A model generated the notes under the pieces. It was not told the origin of the DNA and ran no database searches. It saw only the letters and a program-made list of their open reading frames with translations. DNA of 64,000 bases, taken from Rickettsia akari str. Hartford. Lineage in GTDB: Bacteria; Pseudomonadota; Alphaproteobacteria; Rickettsiales; Rickettsiaceae. Shown piece by piece: positions 54,318-64,000 of the stretch; position 1 is the first letter of the stretch, and each line of letters opens with the position of its first letter. Where the stretch lies: positions 186,001-250,000 of the forward strand of contig NC_009881.1 of the NCBI RefSeq assembly GCF_000018205.1, in the 5' to 3' direction. Made by a program: the position numbers and the translations under genes.

Positions 54318-55520
54318 TTACAAATTCAGTAGTAACTTCTCAGGGTTCTCAATAAGCTGCTTAATTTTTACCAAGAACGATACTCCTTCTTTTCCGTCAA
54401 TTATACGATGATCGTAAGATAAAGCTATATACATCATCGGATGTATTTCAATTTTACCGTCTATAACTACAGCTCTTTCCTCAGTTTTATGTAATCCTAA
54501 AATACCTGATTGAGGAGGATTAATAATCGGTGTAGATAATAATGAGCCATATACGCCTCCGTTAGAAATCGAAAATGTTCCCCCTGACAAATCAGCCATA
54601 GAAAGTTTACCCTCACGAGCTTTTTTAGCCAAAGTTCCTATAGCTTTTTCTACCTCAGCAAATCCCATTTGATCGGCATCCCTAACAACCGGTACAACAA
54701 GTCCTTGCTCTGTTCCGACAGCTACACCTATATCATAGTAATTTTTATATACTAAATCATCACCATCTATTTCAGCATTGACCGATGGAATAAGCTTTAA
54801 AGCTTCAATTGTTGCTTTAACAAAAAACGACATAAAGCCAAGTTTCACATCGTGCTTTTTCTCGAACTCTTCCTTATATTGATTACGCAATGCAATTACT
54901 TTTGACATATCGATTTCATTAAAAGTAGTCAAAATAGCTGCTGTATTTTGTGAATCTTTTAAACGCTGTGCAATAGTTTTACGTAAGCGTGACATACGAA
55001 CACGCTGTACTCTTTCTTCGTTAGTTTTGTTTACTGTAGTAGAAGTAGCAGCAGACTTTGTGTTTATTGTTTCAAGCACGTCGCTTTTGGTAATTCTAGC
55101 ATCTTTACCTGTTCCTTTTATATTATTGGGGTCAAGCTTATTTTCGGTAACTAATTTTTGTACGGAAGGAGCAAGAATATTATTAACCATGGCAGGTCTG
55201 TCTACAGGCTTTTCTGAAGTAGGTTGCGTAACTTCTTGAGCTTTAGCAGATTCAGTATGAGTACCGGCAGTATTAACAGCTGCACCTTCATTTATATCTC
55301 CTATTTCTTCTCCAACTGCTACATTTGCACCATCAGTTTTCGATATTTTACCTATAGTACCGTTACAAGGAGCATTAACTTCTAAAGTCACTTTTTCGGT
55401 TTCAATTTCTAACAGTAATTCATCGGTTTTAACCGAATCACCTTCTTTCTTATACCATTTGGCAATAGTTGCTTCTGTTACGGACTCTCCAAGCAACGGT
55501 ACTATAATTTTAACGCTCAT
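54318..55520 (-). CDS. sucB: Dihydrolipoyl succinyltransferase (E2 of 2-oxoglutarate dehydrogenase)
   Basis: A 400-aa E2 core of the 2-oxoglutarate dehydrogenase complex. It has an N-terminal lipoyl domain with the lipoylated lysine in [16 protein letters not shown], a [18 protein letters not shown] linker, a peripheral-subunit-binding domain ([20 protein letters not shown]), and the catalytic domain ending with [20 protein letters not shown], where His and Asp are the active-site residues. It follows sucA on the same strand across a 137-base gap that holds a strong repeat hairpin. Confidence 0.97.
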   Translation of the reverse strand: MSVKIIVPLLGESVTEATIAKWYKKEGDSVKTDELLLEIETEKVTLEVNAPCNGTIGKISKTDGANVAVGEEIGDINEGAAVNTAGTHTESAKAQEVTQPTSEKPVDRPAMVNNILAPSVQKLVTENKLDPNNIKGTGKDARITKSDVLETINTKSAATSTTVNKTNEERVQRVRMSRLRKTIAQRLKDSQNTAAILTTFNEIDMSKVIALRNQYKEEFEKKHDVKLGFMSFFVKATIEALKLIPSVNAEIDGDDLVYKNYYDIGVAVGTEQGLVVPVVRDADQMGFAEVEKAIGTLAKKAREGKLSMADLSGGTFSISNGGVYGSLLSTPIINPPQSGILGLHKTEERAVVIDGKIEIHPMMYIALSYDHRIIDGKEGVSFLVKIKQLIENPEKLLLNL

Positions 55521-55556
55521 AATTTATTTTACTCCTAAAAAATCGAAAAACGTATT

Positions 55557-55652
55557 CGGTATTATCCCGTGGATTGTTGCATGGATCGGTAAAACCCACG
55601 GGGTGAAACAGACGTTTTTACCGATCCATGAATCAATCCACGGGATAACACT
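55557..55652. repeat. Family B palindrome between sucA and sucB
   Basis: TATTATCCCGTGGATTG pairs with CAATCCACGGGATAACA. Inside, ATGGATCGGTAAAA pairs with TTTTACCGATCCAT, a nearly perfect inverted repeat of about 95 bases. It may form a large hairpin in the sucA-sucB message. Confidence 0.8.
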
Positions 55653-55657
55653 AAGAA

Positions 55658-58444
55658 TCACATCCCCAATGCTTCCCTTAATAGCTTCTCTTGCTGCTTA
55701 TTATGTACTTGCAGCGAACCTACTGCCGGAGAAGCTGATTCCTCTCTACCTACATATTTAAATTCATTATTAATTCCTGCTTCTTTTAAAGCATCATTTA
55801 AGTAAGAAGCTATATAACGCCAAGCGCCCATATTCTTTGGTTCTTCCTGACACCAAACAAATTCCTGCGTCCTATTATATTTTTTTAATAGCGATGCTAC
55901 AAGTTTTTTTTCAAAAGGGTATAATTGCTCAAGCCTGACAATTACTATATTACTATTATTGCCACGCATTTCAAATAGATCGTAATATACCTTACCGCTA
56001 CATAAAATGACTTTAGTAATATTGTTTGTATCTATTTTAGTTACTTCATCTAAAACCGGTAAGAAAGCAGTATTGTCGCCTAGCTCATCAAGTTTAGATA
56101 CGGCATATTTATGACGTAATAATGATTTCGGCGACATTACGATTAACGGTTTGCGTGTATCACCAAGTATTTGACGACGTAGCAGGTGGAAAATCGAGGC
56201 AGGAGTAGTTGGATATGTAACATACATATTATCCTCAGCTGCTAGCTGCAAGAGCCTCTCAAGTCTTGCTGAACTATGCTCCGGTCCTTGTCCTTCAAAT
56301 GCATGCGGAAGTAGTACCACAAGCCCGCTCATACGAAGCCATTTAGTTTCGCCGCTTGAAATAAACTGGTCAAAAATAATCTGAGCTCCATTAGCAAAAT
56401 CACCGAATTGTGCTTCCCATAAAACTAAATTTTTTGGATTTGCAAGTGAATAACCATACTCAAAACCAAGCACCGCATATTCAGATAAATTACTATCGGC
56501 TACCTCATATTTTGCTTGTTCTTTAGATAAATTATTGAGAGGTATATAGGTAGTATCGTCACTTTGGTTATGCAATACTGAATGACGATGCGAGAAAGTA
56601 CCGCGTCCGCAGTCTTGTCCGGTTAGTCTGATATTTGTACCTGAAGCAAGCAAGCTTGCAAAAGCTAGCTGCTCAGCTGTTGCCCAATCAATAGGCTGAT
56701 CAGCTATTAGATTGGCTTTTCGTGCTTCAAATAGTTTTACAAGTTTTGGATTAACGACAAAATCTTTCGGTATTTCGCATAGTTTAGTTCCTAAATCTTG
56801 TAATGTTTTTTTTTCGACGCCAGTTATTGCAGCTTGTGTAGATGTGCGAGAAATGCCTTGCCATAACCCACCTAAGAAATGTACTTCCGGCTTATAACTT
56901 TGTGCCTGTTCATATTCCTTATCTAGTCTTGTTTTAAATTCTTCTTTTAACTTAGCATAATAATTATTATCAATTATACCGCGTTTTACTAACTCATTTG
57001 CGTAAATATTTCCAGGAGTAGGTTTGCTTTTAATAATGTTATACATCTTGCCTTGAGTATACATCGGCTCATCGCCCTCATTATGCCCGTATTTACGGTA
57101 ACAAATAATTTCTACTACAACATCCTTACTGAATTTTTGCCTATATTCTAACGCAATATTGGTGGCTTTTAACACTGCTTCTATATCATCACCGTTAACG
57201 TGTAAAATCGGAGCAGCACTGATTTTAGCAAACTCTGTAGAATATCTGCTAGCTCTAGTATCCGTAGCATTAGCCGTAAAACCTAGCTGATTGTTAATAA
57301 CGAAATGTAATATTCCGCCGATATCATAAGCAGTGAGCTGTGACATTGATAGACTTTCAGCAACTACGCCTTGACCGCAAAAAGCAGCATCACCATGCAC
57401 TAAAATAGCCTTAACTTTACTGCGTTGAGTATCTAAAAGAATATCCTGTTTTGCTCTTACTTTGCCTGCAACTATAGGATTTACTGCTTCCAAATGTGAT
57501 GGATTATAGGCAAGCGATAAATGTATTTTCTTATCCTCTATGACTCTATCTGATGAATAGCCTAAGTGATATTTCACATCACCTGAAACATTTAGCTCAT
57601 CAGGAAATACACTACTGTTTATGAAACCCGCAATAACAGCTTTATATGGTTTACCTACTACTTTAGTCAGAGTGTTTAATCTCCCTCGATGTGCCATACC
57701 GATAACGATTTCTTCAATGCCTTGATTCATGGATAAATCTATAGCTTTACTCATAGCAACTATAGCAGCATCCCCACCCTCAACAGAAAAACGCTTAGCT
57801 CCGGGAAATTTTGTATGTAGATATTGCTCAAACCCTTCTACCTCTACTAAATCATTTAAGATAGTTTTATTGTCTTCAGCAGAAAATGTAATGTCGTTTT
57901 CTATCTGACTATATAACCAGCTTTTTTCTTCTACATTTTCTATTTGTTCAAATTCAACCCCGATAGAACCTGTATAAACTTTATCGAGCTTGGTAACTAA
58001 TGCAGATAATTTACAGTTCCAAGTACCGACAAATTCATCCGTAATATTGATATTTTCTTCTAACTGGCTACTATCAAGACCAAAAGTTTCTATATTAAGT
58101 TTTAAATCATTTTTTGTTTTACGTAGCTCAAGACCAAGCGGGTCAAGATTCGCTAAGTAATGAGCATGCTTGCGATAAGCATTAATCATTTCCTTAGCTT
58201 TTAAACTACTTAGGACTGCAGAAGATAGATTATTATGTAACGGCTCTTTTTTTATTTCATAAGGAATAATTATCTTGGCCGTACTTTTATTAAGCACAGC
58301 ACTATTATCCTTAATACCGGCAAAAAATTCTTGCCAAGTTTGATCAACCGAGGCGGAATTGGCTAAATATTGCCTATATAGCTCTTCAACAAAAACAGCG
58401 TTCCCAGCAAATAAATAACCTGTTTTTTTTAAATATTCTTCCAT
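55658..58444 (-). CDS. sucA: 2-oxoglutarate dehydrogenase E1
   Basis: A thiamine-diphosphate enzyme of 928 aa that decarboxylates 2-oxoglutarate and loads the succinyl group onto SucB. Visible blocks are [60 protein letters not shown] (ThDP site), [20 protein letters not shown] and [20 protein letters not shown]. The ATG at 58444 is chosen; an in-frame ATG at 58474 adds [10 protein letters not shown] at the edge of a repeat. It heads sucA-sucB. Confidence 0.97.
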   Translation of the reverse strand: MEEYLKKTGYLFAGNAVFVEELYRQYLANSASVDQTWQEFFAGIKDNSAVLNKSTAKIIIPYEIKKEPLHNNLSSAVLSSLKAKEMINAYRKHAHYLANLDPLGLELRKTKNDLKLNIETFGLDSSQLEENINITDEFVGTWNCKLSALVTKLDKVYTGSIGVEFEQIENVEEKSWLYSQIENDITFSAEDNKTILNDLVEVEGFEQYLHTKFPGAKRFSVEGGDAAIVAMSKAIDLSMNQGIEEIVIGMAHRGRLNTLTKVVGKPYKAVIAGFINSSVFPDELNVSGDVKYHLGYSSDRVIEDKKIHLSLAYNPSHLEAVNPIVAGKVRAKQDILLDTQRSKVKAILVHGDAAFCGQGVVAESLSMSQLTAYDIGGILHFVINNQLGFTANATDTRASRYSTEFAKISAAPILHVNGDDIEAVLKATNIALEYRQKFSKDVVVEIICYRKYGHNEGDEPMYTQGKMYNIIKSKPTPGNIYANELVKRGIIDNNYYAKLKEEFKTRLDKEYEQAQSYKPEVHFLGGLWQGISRTSTQAAITGVEKKTLQDLGTKLCEIPKDFVVNPKLVKLFEARKANLIADQPIDWATAEQLAFASLLASGTNIRLTGQDCGRGTFSHRHSVLHNQSDDTTYIPLNNLSKEQAKYEVADSNLSEYAVLGFEYGYSLANPKNLVLWEAQFGDFANGAQIIFDQFISSGETKWLRMSGLVVLLPHAFEGQGPEHSSARLERLLQLAAEDNMYVTYPTTPASIFHLLRRQILGDTRKPLIVMSPKSLLRHKYAVSKLDELGDNTAFLPVLDEVTKIDTNNITKVILCSGKVYYDLFEMRGNNSNIVIVRLEQLYPFEKKLVASLLKKYNRTQEFVWCQEEPKNMGAWRYIASYLNDALKEAGINNEFKYVGREESASPAVGSLQVHNKQQEKLLREALGM

Positions 58445-58477
58445 ATTATTGTTTCTATTATTTGTTTGTGGCATAAG

Positions 58478-58572
58478 CCGTCATTGCGAGCGACTGTAAG
58501 GAGCGTGGCAATCTCAGGAATTTGTGAGCTTGCTTCATCAATTTACTATAGTCAATTTCCTCGCAATGACGA
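58478..58572. repeat. Family A-like palindromic repeat
   Basis: The outer arms CGTCATTGCGAGCG and TCCTCGCAATGACG are near-perfect inverted copies; inside is GTGGCAATCTCAGGAATTTG. It separates sucA from the carboxypeptidase gene. Confidence 0.75.
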
Positions 58573-58579
58573 TTTATTA

Positions 58580-60067
58580 CTATAAATATTTCTCCTCTAA
58601 ATACCTTATATACACTTCAGGGTTAATTTTTTCCTCACCGCTTGCTGCTTTTAGTAAATCAGCGGAATTTTTTAATGAACCTAGATTTCTAAAATTCTTA
58701 TTTAGATAATTATTTATATTACTAAAATCGCCTTTTAATATATTATCTTTTATATTAGAATGCCTCTCTTTTACTTTCTTCATCACCATTGATGCGATAA
58801 TTGCACCGTTTGTATAGGCGGGAAAGTAACCGAAATTTCCATGTGACCAGTGAATATCTTGAAGACAGCCGTTACTGAAATTTACCGGTTTAACGCCTAA
58901 ATATTCCTGCATCTTACTATCCCAAAAGCTTGGTAACTCATCAAGATTCAAGTCACCATTGATAAGCATTTCCTCTATCTCAAAACGTAATATTACATGC
59001 ATCGGGTAAGTTAGCTCATCTGCATCCACTCTTATAACATCAGGTTTAACTCTAGTAATTTTTCTATATAAATTTTCTGCTGAATATTCTTCGCTTTTTA
59101 AAGCAAAGTCATCTCGAAGTAATTTAGCTAAAAATGCTGTAAACTCTCGTGATCTACCTACTTGCATTTCCATAAATAAAGATTGGCTCTCATGGAAGGC
59201 AATACCTTTAGCCAGGCCAACCGGCTGTCCTTTATACATTTCCGGTAGATTCTGTTCATATAAAGCATGTCCTGTTTCGTGAATAATTCCCATTAAACCG
59301 CTTATGAAATTATCTTTATCATACCTAGTAGTTAAACGTATATCATTTGGCGTTCCGCCGCAAAAAGGATGAGTCGATTCGTCTAATCGTCCTTTTTTTA
59401 GATCAAACTGCATAATTGCCATCATGCGTTTTCCGATACGCTTTTGCATTTCAGGAGCTAGTTCGATGTTCTTTACTAACTCTTTCGCGTTTTTCTGTTT
59501 TTCTAAAACTTTATTTATAAGCTGTGGGAGTTCTTTTTTAAGTACTGAAAAAATTTGTTTGATTTCGCTACTTTTTCTGCTTGGATCAAACATATCGATT
59601 AATGAGTCGTATAATTCGCAATTAAAAACATCTGCTCGTACTTTAGCAACCTCTTGCATATAATCTAAAACTTTTTGTAAATGCGGTTTGAATAAATTAT
59701 AGTCATTATTTTTTCTTGCTTCTCGCCAAACAAGTTCGGCTTTAGTGGTAGCAGCAACCAATTGCTTTTGCAGCTGTTCGTCAATACAATTTGCATCTGT
59801 TATTTTTCTTTCAATCTCTCTAATATTAACATTCTGCCATTCATCAAGGTTCGTTGATTCTTCTTTTGCCTTGCTAAGTAACTCTTTTAGTATAGGGGAT
59901 TTGAGCATAGAATGAACAATCGACGTTAAAGTTACTATTTCATTTGTTCTGCTCTCACCTGAGCCTATAGGCATATTTACGGCAACATCCCAGTATAATA
60001 TGCTTAAGATATTATTAAAATGTGAGATGGTCGCAAACTCGTTTTCTAATTTTGTGTAGTTGTTCAT
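58580..60067 (-). CDS. Carboxypeptidase Taq (M32 metallopeptidase)
   Basis: A zinc carboxypeptidase of 495 aa. The metal site is GIIHETGHALYEQNLP (HExxH), with the further glutamate in GIAFHESQSLFMEMQVGR. DPSRKSSEIKQIF, RIGKRMMAIMQFDLKKGRLD and YPMHVILRFEIEEMLINGDL, then LGVKPVNFSNGCLQDIHWSH, are all typical. The start at 60067 (MNNYTKLE) is preferred, because the 20 codons upstream in frame are repeat sequence from the element at 60120. Its role is peptide breakdown in the cytosol. Confidence 0.95.
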   Translation of the reverse strand: MNNYTKLENEFATISHFNNILSILYWDVAVNMPIGSGESRTNEIVTLTSIVHSMLKSPILKELLSKAKEESTNLDEWQNVNIREIERKITDANCIDEQLQKQLVAATTKAELVWREARKNNDYNLFKPHLQKVLDYMQEVAKVRADVFNCELYDSLIDMFDPSRKSSEIKQIFSVLKKELPQLINKVLEKQKNAKELVKNIELAPEMQKRIGKRMMAIMQFDLKKGRLDESTHPFCGGTPNDIRLTTRYDKDNFISGLMGIIHETGHALYEQNLPEMYKGQPVGLAKGIAFHESQSLFMEMQVGRSREFTAFLAKLLRDDFALKSEEYSAENLYRKITRVKPDVIRVDADELTYPMHVILRFEIEEMLINGDLNLDELPSFWDSKMQEYLGVKPVNFSNGCLQDIHWSHGNFGYFPAYTNGAIIASMVMKKVKERHSNIKDNILKGDFSNINNYLNKNFRNLGSLKNSADLLKAASGEEKINPEVYIRYLEEKYL

Positions 60068-60117
60068 ATGTTCCTTGTTTTGTGTCATTGCTAGTGGACA
60101 TAATCCGCATTGATACC

Positions 60118-60245
60118 AAATCGTCATTGCGAGAATAATTACGTAACAATTCGACGAACCAATCTAGTTAAAAACTCTGTAAATCAGAATTTTTTAATTA
60201 TTGGTCTGGATTGCCGTGTCGTTTCGCTCCTCGCAATGACGTTGA
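60118..60245. repeat. Family A palindromic repeat, full copy
   Basis: GTCATTGCGAGAATAATTACG, AATTCGACGAACCAATCTAG, CTGGATTGCCGTGTCG and CGCTCCTCGCAATGACG. It is the cleanest complete copy in the window. It abuts the recN stop region, with its right end at the stop codon of recN (60246). Confidence 0.8.
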
Positions 60246-61886
60246 TTACAAATGCAATAACTCCTTTGCTGCTTTTAAACTTGCCTCGGTGATTGTTTTA
60301 CCTGAAATCATGCGAGCGAGTTCCTCCTGTCTTTCAGCTGAATTTAAAGTTTTTACCGTGACTTTCGTTTCTTTCTCTAGCTGTGTTTTCTCGATTTTTA
60401 TATGCAAATCCGCTTTACCTGCTATTTGCGGCTGGTGCGTAATAACTATTACCTGAGTAACTGAGCTAAGCTTTTTTAACCGCTCACCTACTTTATCTGC
60501 GACCTCTCCGCTAATCCCGACATCTATTTCATCAAATATAATAGCCGGTTTTACCATTTTATCAAACAAAGAAGTTTTTAAAGCAAGCATGAACCTTGAT
60601 AATTCACCGCCGGAAGCGATTTTATTCATTGCTTCCGCTCTTGTTCCTGGGTTAGTAGAAGCTTTAAACACAATATCGTCATTGCCGCTGGCTGTCGGCT
60701 CTTTTTTAGCTTCTATCTTAATCTCAAAAATTGCTTTCGCCATTTTAAGCTGTTTTAGCTCCTGATGCAACGATTCTTCTAGACGTTTTGCGGCAATAAG
60801 ACGCTTTGCAGATAAATCGCTCGCTAGTTCATAATATTGTTTCTGTAATAGCACTTCTTGAGCTTTTAACTCGTTACTATTTGCTATTTTATTTTTTAAT
60901 ATACCGAGCTGTTCTGAAGCTTTATCTAAAAATACGCCTAACTCATCCGCAGGAACATTATATTTACGGCTAATAGCTTTGATTAAAAATAATCGTTCTT
61001 CTGTTTCTTCAAGATTATATTCTTCATAATTAAAACTATCCAACAGATTTGATAATTCTTGGCGTGCTTCTTCTAGATTATTATATGCTTCCTCTAAACT
61101 TGTAGCGACAGCTTCAAAATGCTCATTATTGCCTTGCCTTGCTAATAATTTCTCTGCTCTATTAATCGATGTATTTATTTCAGGGTTATTAATCTGTTCC
61201 AGAATATCTTTTATTAGCTGTAAATCCTTATCTTTATTTTTCAAATTTTTTCGTAGATTTGTTAATTTTTCCTCCTCTCCTGTTTGAATGTTCAGTTTAG
61301 TTAATTCTTCCGTTGCAAAGCTCAAATAATCAATTTCCTGTTCTATAGCATTTTGTTTAAGTGTTATTTCGGCAATTTCGTTTTTGATATTTTGCCAAGT
61401 TTGATAGCATTTGGAAAGTCTTGCACGAAAATCCAAAAAATTTCCATAACTATCTAAAATATCACGCTGCGTACTTGCTTCTAGAAGGGAAATATTATTA
61501 TTTTGTCCATGCAGTTCGAATAAATAAGTAGCTAATTGCTGCATTATAGCCTTATTAACTACTTGATTATTAATGAAAAATTTTTTTCGTCCTTTGGCTT
61601 TTTGCAAACATTTTACAAGCAATAATTCTTCAGGTTCAATCAAATTTTGAATCAGAAAATTTTTTATTTCCTCATTTAAAGAGAATATTATATTAACAAC
61701 AGCGTAGTCTTTTCCACGCTTTATTATATTATTTGAAGTTTTATAACCAAGGCAAAATAAAATAGCATCAAGTAAAATAGATTTACCGGCTCCCGTTTCG
61801 CCGGTAATAACGCATAAACCTTTATTAAACTCAATTTCCAGCTCGTCTATCAGAATGAAGTGTTTAACTGAGAGACTATGAAACAT
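60246..61886 (-). CDS. recN: DNA repair protein RecN
   Basis: An SMC-like ATPase of 546 aa in double-strand-break repair. Walker A is VITGETGAGKSILLDAILF near the N-terminus. Two long coiled-coil stretches fill the middle (about residues 160-370). The signature KIASGGELSRFMLALKTSLF and Walker B PAIIFDEIDVGISGEVADKV lie near the C-terminus, then VIVITHQPQIAGKADLHIKI. The start gives FHSLSVKHFILIDELEIEF, the usual N-terminus. Normal length. Confidence 0.97.
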   Translation of the reverse strand: MFHSLSVKHFILIDELEIEFNKGLCVITGETGAGKSILLDAILFCLGYKTSNNIIKRGKDYAVVNIIFSLNEEIKNFLIQNLIEPEELLLVKCLQKAKGRKKFFINNQVVNKAIMQQLATYLFELHGQNNNISLLEASTQRDILDSYGNFLDFRARLSKCYQTWQNIKNEIAEITLKQNAIEQEIDYLSFATEELTKLNIQTGEEEKLTNLRKNLKNKDKDLQLIKDILEQINNPEINTSINRAEKLLARQGNNEHFEAVATSLEEAYNNLEEARQELSNLLDSFNYEEYNLEETEERLFLIKAISRKYNVPADELGVFLDKASEQLGILKNKIANSNELKAQEVLLQKQYYELASDLSAKRLIAAKRLEESLHQELKQLKMAKAIFEIKIEAKKEPTASGNDDIVFKASTNPGTRAEAMNKIASGGELSRFMLALKTSLFDKMVKPAIIFDEIDVGISGEVADKVGERLKKLSSVTQVIVITHQPQIAGKADLHIKIEKTQLEKETKVTVKTLNSAERQEELARMISGKTITEASLKAAKELLHL

Positions 61887-61914
61887 ACACTACTCTTTAA
61901 TTTTTATAAGTGTT

Positions 61915-62048
61915 ATTGCATGGATCGTTTTTTTTACCGTCATCCCGTGACTTGACCACGGGGTCCAGTTTAAAATACTAAGTTATTAGTATTTTCAAGT
62001 TGTTTTTATGGATCACGTTGTCAAGCCACGGGATGACATCTAGTGGGT
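61915..62048. repeat. Family B palindromic repeat, full copy
   Basis: The edge TTGCATGGATCG is followed by the left arm CGTCATCCCGTGACTTGACC and the right arm GTCAAGCCACGGGATGACA, with GTTATTAGTATTTTCAAGTTG between. It lies between bamD and recN. Confidence 0.8.
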
Positions 62049-62070
62049 TTTAAGCACTATGAATATCTCA

Positions 62071-62814
62071 CTACTTAACCAACTTATATGCATAACTATA
62101 CCACGGACTATCAGGATAGTTATAACCTAGCACCGAGGCATATTTTTGTGCTTCATCAGGTAACCCAAGCATCATATAGATTTCGACTAAACGGTAAAGA
62201 GCTTCTACTGAGTGAGAAGTAGTTTGATAATTATCAATTACCTCTTCAAATCTATTAATAGCTGCCATTGGGTTCTGTTTCTTTAAGTAAAACCGACCTA
62301 CCATCATCTCTTTACCTGCTAAATGATCGTTTACTAGGTCGATTTTTAAAGATGAATCAATAGCATATTTAGTATTTGGGAATCTCGCTATTACGTCTTC
62401 AAAACTATCTTTAGCTAAGGAAGTTCTAGATTGATCATGATTTACGTCTGAAACTAACATATAATATGATAATGCTTTAAGGTAATACGCATAAGCAATG
62501 TCAACATTTGCAGGGTGCAAATTAATGAACATCTCAAGTACATCAACCGCTTCTTCATATTGAGCGGCAAGGAACAAAGAATAAGCCTGCATCAATTCGG
62601 CTTGCGGCGTCATTGCATTACCTGGATGCTGGTAAAATACTCTTCCGAATTCTTCCGCAGCTTTCTTATATTTTTGCTTTGCTAACAAAGTAACACCTTC
62701 GTTATAAAGAGTTGGAATAGGAACTACTATGTCATCACTGGTTTTTTTGCTTTTACACCCGCTAAAAACTAATCCTATAACCAAAAGAGTACTCAATAAT
62801 TTTGTTAATTTCAT
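62071..62814 (-). CDS. bamD: Outer-membrane assembly lipoprotein BamD (ComL)
   Basis: A 247-aa lipoprotein of the BAM complex. The signal peptide ends in lipobox VFSGC with acylated Cys20. TPR-like repeats follow: YNEGVTLLAKQKYKKAAEEF, NAMTPQAELMQAYSLFLAAQ, NVDIAYAYYLKALSYYMLV, RFPNTKYAIDSSLKIDLVND and AINRFEEVIDNYQTTSHSVE. It works with BamA (encoded 30 kb away) to insert outer-membrane proteins. It is upstream of recN on the same strand. Confidence 0.95.
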   Translation of the reverse strand: MKLTKLLSTLLVIGLVFSGCKSKKTSDDIVVPIPTLYNEGVTLLAKQKYKKAAEEFGRVFYQHPGNAMTPQAELMQAYSLFLAAQYEEAVDVLEMFINLHPANVDIAYAYYLKALSYYMLVSDVNHDQSRTSLAKDSFEDVIARFPNTKYAIDSSLKIDLVNDHLAGKEMMVGRFYLKKQNPMAAINRFEEVIDNYQTTSHSVEALYRLVEIYMMLGLPDEAQKYASVLGYNYPDSPWYSYAYKLVK

Positions 62815-62934
62815 AAGAACTTAAATTCAGTTAATAACTAAATATACATATAGGCTTAAAGAATTTCAAGGATTCAATTTAAAATCTTACTAACTTATAA
62901 ATTAGATCTATTCAGAAACGAAGATTTAGGAAAG

Positions 62935-63050
62935 AATTTGAAGGAGACACGGAAATGCTTACCACAGAAGCGTACACTTGTACGCAAGGATTCGAGTACT
63001 GCATTGACATACAAATTACCACTAGAAGGAATAGGTCTATATTCTTGGAC
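62935..63050 (+). repeat. Family E repeat, plus-strand copy
   Basis: AATTTGAAGGAGACACGGA, GGATTCGAGTACTGCATTGACA and ATACAAATTACCACTAGAAGG occur here. A diverged copy of the same modules, in the same order, lies on the minus strand at 63299-63418. Confidence 0.7.
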
Positions 63051-63081
63051 TTATTTTTCTACCCAGTGTTCTTTATCATTT

Positions 63082-63276
63082 TTATGATATTTTTTCTACG
63101 GTTGACCATGCTAATTTATGAGCAACTGCCTCTTTAGAGCCATTTCCACGTTTTTTATCGGCATCCTTATATTGTGCAAATGCATGATTAAAAGCTTCGC
63201 GATAAATATCCTTAGCATGACTTGGAAGATGATTTTTAACTGAATTAGGTAAATCGTTATTATTGTTATAAGGCAT
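63082..63276 (-). CDS. ChaB-like protein, 3' end broken by frameshift
   Basis: A 64-aa frame with the ChaB family pattern: MPYNNNNDLPNSVKNHLPSH, AKDIYREAFNHAFAQYKDAD and AVAHKLAWSTVEKIS. ChaB proteins are usually about 75 aa and continue after the AWxxVE block with a YxK...W tail. Here the frame stops early, but dropping one A from the run of six at about 63094-63099 would continue it as VEKYHKNDKEHWVEK to a TAA at 63051. ChaB's reported link to cation transport is weak. It lies between the inverted family E repeats. Confidence 0.65.
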   Translation of the reverse strand: MPYNNNNDLPNSVKNHLPSHAKDIYREAFNHAFAQYKDADKKRGNGSKEAVAHKLAWSTVEKIS

Positions 63277-63298
63277 AGAGACCTACGGATCATATTAT

Positions 63299-63418
63299 GC
63301 AAATAGACTTCTTGCGTAACATCCTTCTAAAGGTAATTTATACATCAATCCGGTACCCGAATCTGTGCGATTGTTTATATACGCTGTGATGCTGCGCTCC
63401 GTGTTTCCTTCAAATCGC
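63299..63418 (-). repeat. Family E repeat, minus-strand copy
   Basis: Read on the minus strand: GATTTGAAGGAAACACGGAG, GATTCGGGTACCGGATTGATG, TATAAATTACCTTTAGAAGG and TTACGCAAGAAGTCTATTTGC. It is the inverted partner of 62935-63050. The sequence from 63419 to 63501 shows nothing else. Confidence 0.7.
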
Positions 63419-63501
63419 TCTTTACAAGATAGGTTCTACAAGAAGCATAATAATATTTTATAACATCGGAGGTTTATTTCTATATGAAAGTTAAATAAAA
63501 T

Positions 63502-64000
63502 TCATGACCATAGACTTTTCATTTTATTAAAAAAGCTGCCGTCATTTTCTTTTTCACTTATGGATTCTTTTTTGAATTCTTCTAGTAACTCACATTGTCT
63601 TTTAGATAAATTTTTAGGTACCTCAATATGAATATGTGTAATCATATCACCCCTAATAGTTGATCTCATTTTAGGCATACCTTTGCTGCGTAACCTTAAT
63701 TGATCACCGTTTTGTGTTCCTGCTGGAATTGTTAAGTTGACTTTCCTTCCTTCAATTACCGGTACTTCTATCTCCCCTCCAAGAGCGGCATTCACAAAAC
63801 TAATAGGTAGTTTACAATGTAGATTTGCTCCGTCTACCTTATAAATATCATGTGGTGTTATTGCTATATCAACATATAAATCACCACTATTTCCTCCTCT
63901 AATACCTGCTTCTCCTTCTCCGGTATGTCTTATTCTAGTACCGTTTTCAACACCGGCAGGAATATTTACCGATAAATTTCGTTGTTTATGGCAACGTCCC
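63502..64000 (-). CDS. dnaJ: Chaperone DnaJ, C-terminal part only
   Basis: The frame is open to the window edge, so the J domain and most of the zinc-finger domain lie outside. What is seen starts at the end of the zinc region ([20 protein letters not shown]), continues with [40 protein letters not shown] and [20 protein letters not shown], then [20 protein letters not shown], and ends with a C-terminal helix. These are the two substrate-binding beta-domains of DnaJ. The 63795 ATG is internal. Confidence 0.97.
   Translation of the reverse strand, partial: GRCHKQRNLSVNIPAGVENGTRIRHTGEGEAGIRGGNSGDLYVDIAITPHDIYKVDGANLHCKLPISFVNAALGGEIEVPVIEGRKVNLTIPAGTQNGDQLRLRSKGMPKMRSTIRGDMITHIHIEVPKNLSKRQCELLEEFKKESISEKENDGSFFNKMKSLWS

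Noticed and set aside
62955..63137. 60-codon plus-strand frame
   Set aside because: It covers a family E repeat and the antisense of the chaB-like gene's end.

Overview
The window is a piece of an AT-rich Rickettsia chromosome. The protein sequences, the gene order rpoB-rpoC-pepA-(MipZ)-aspS, gatCAB, frr-pyrH, bamA-rseP, sucAB and recN-bamD-dnaJ, and the many palindromic repeats inserted between and into genes all point to this genus. The amount of gene decay (RND pump, prolyl oligopeptidase, IS200 transposase, Rpn nuclease) would fit a spotted-fever-group species, but I cannot fix the species from the sequence alone.

Layout. 1-15 kb: the two large RNA polymerase subunits (rpoB lacks its 5' end), a Rickettsia-specific protein with a 90-bp tandem repeat, leucyl aminopeptidase, a MipZ/ParA-type ATPase, a small hypothetical and aspS. 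15-20 kb (minus strand): a compact run in which an amino-acid-binding lipoprotein, a flavin reductase, DapB, a Bax-inhibitor-1-like membrane protein and, last, a Risk1-like phosphatidylinositol-kinase effector candidate follow each other. 20-28 kb (minus strand): gatC-gatA-gatB and emrB-mnhE-pyrH-frr. 28-30 kb: a decayed island with an IS200/IS605 transposase relic next to tRNA-Thr(CGT). 30-39 kb: bamA, rseP, nusB-rlmE, a GHSLG lipase-like protein of unknown role, a frameshifted Rickettsia protein, ratA/COQ10, an SDHAF4-like protein and rsmE. 39-42.5 kb: relics of a DUF378 protein and of an RND efflux pump. 43-46 kb: HU, DNA polymerase III delta' and ffh. 46-49.3 kb: relics of a prolyl oligopeptidase and an Rpn-type nuclease. 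49-64 kb: hemW, a decayed island with CmcI-like and Fe(II)/2OG oxygenase relics, then gltP, cutA, queD, sucB, sucA, an M32 carboxypeptidase, recN, bamD, a chaB-like gene with a broken 3' end and the 3' part of dnaJ.

Repeats. I recognise several dispersed families by eye and use these labels: A, ends like CATTGCGAG/CTCGCAATG, about 115 bp; B, carrying the CCCGTGGCTTGACCACGG-type arm and GTTGCATGG edges; C, carrying a TCCCGC...GCGGGA arm; D, a pair at 28.1 and 42.6 kb; E, an inverted pair around the chaB-like gene; F, the element at 3.9 kb. They belong to the general class of Rickettsia palindromic elements, but I cannot assign published RPE numbers. Some are nested in each other, one supplies the C-terminus and terminator of rsmE, and one overlaps the start of the delta' gene.

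Most of the window is housekeeping: transcription, tRNA charging and amidation, outer-membrane assembly, TCA cycle and DNA repair. The host-interaction candidates are the Risk1-like kinase and the GHSLG hydrolase. No CRISPR array, prophage or complete mobile element was seen.
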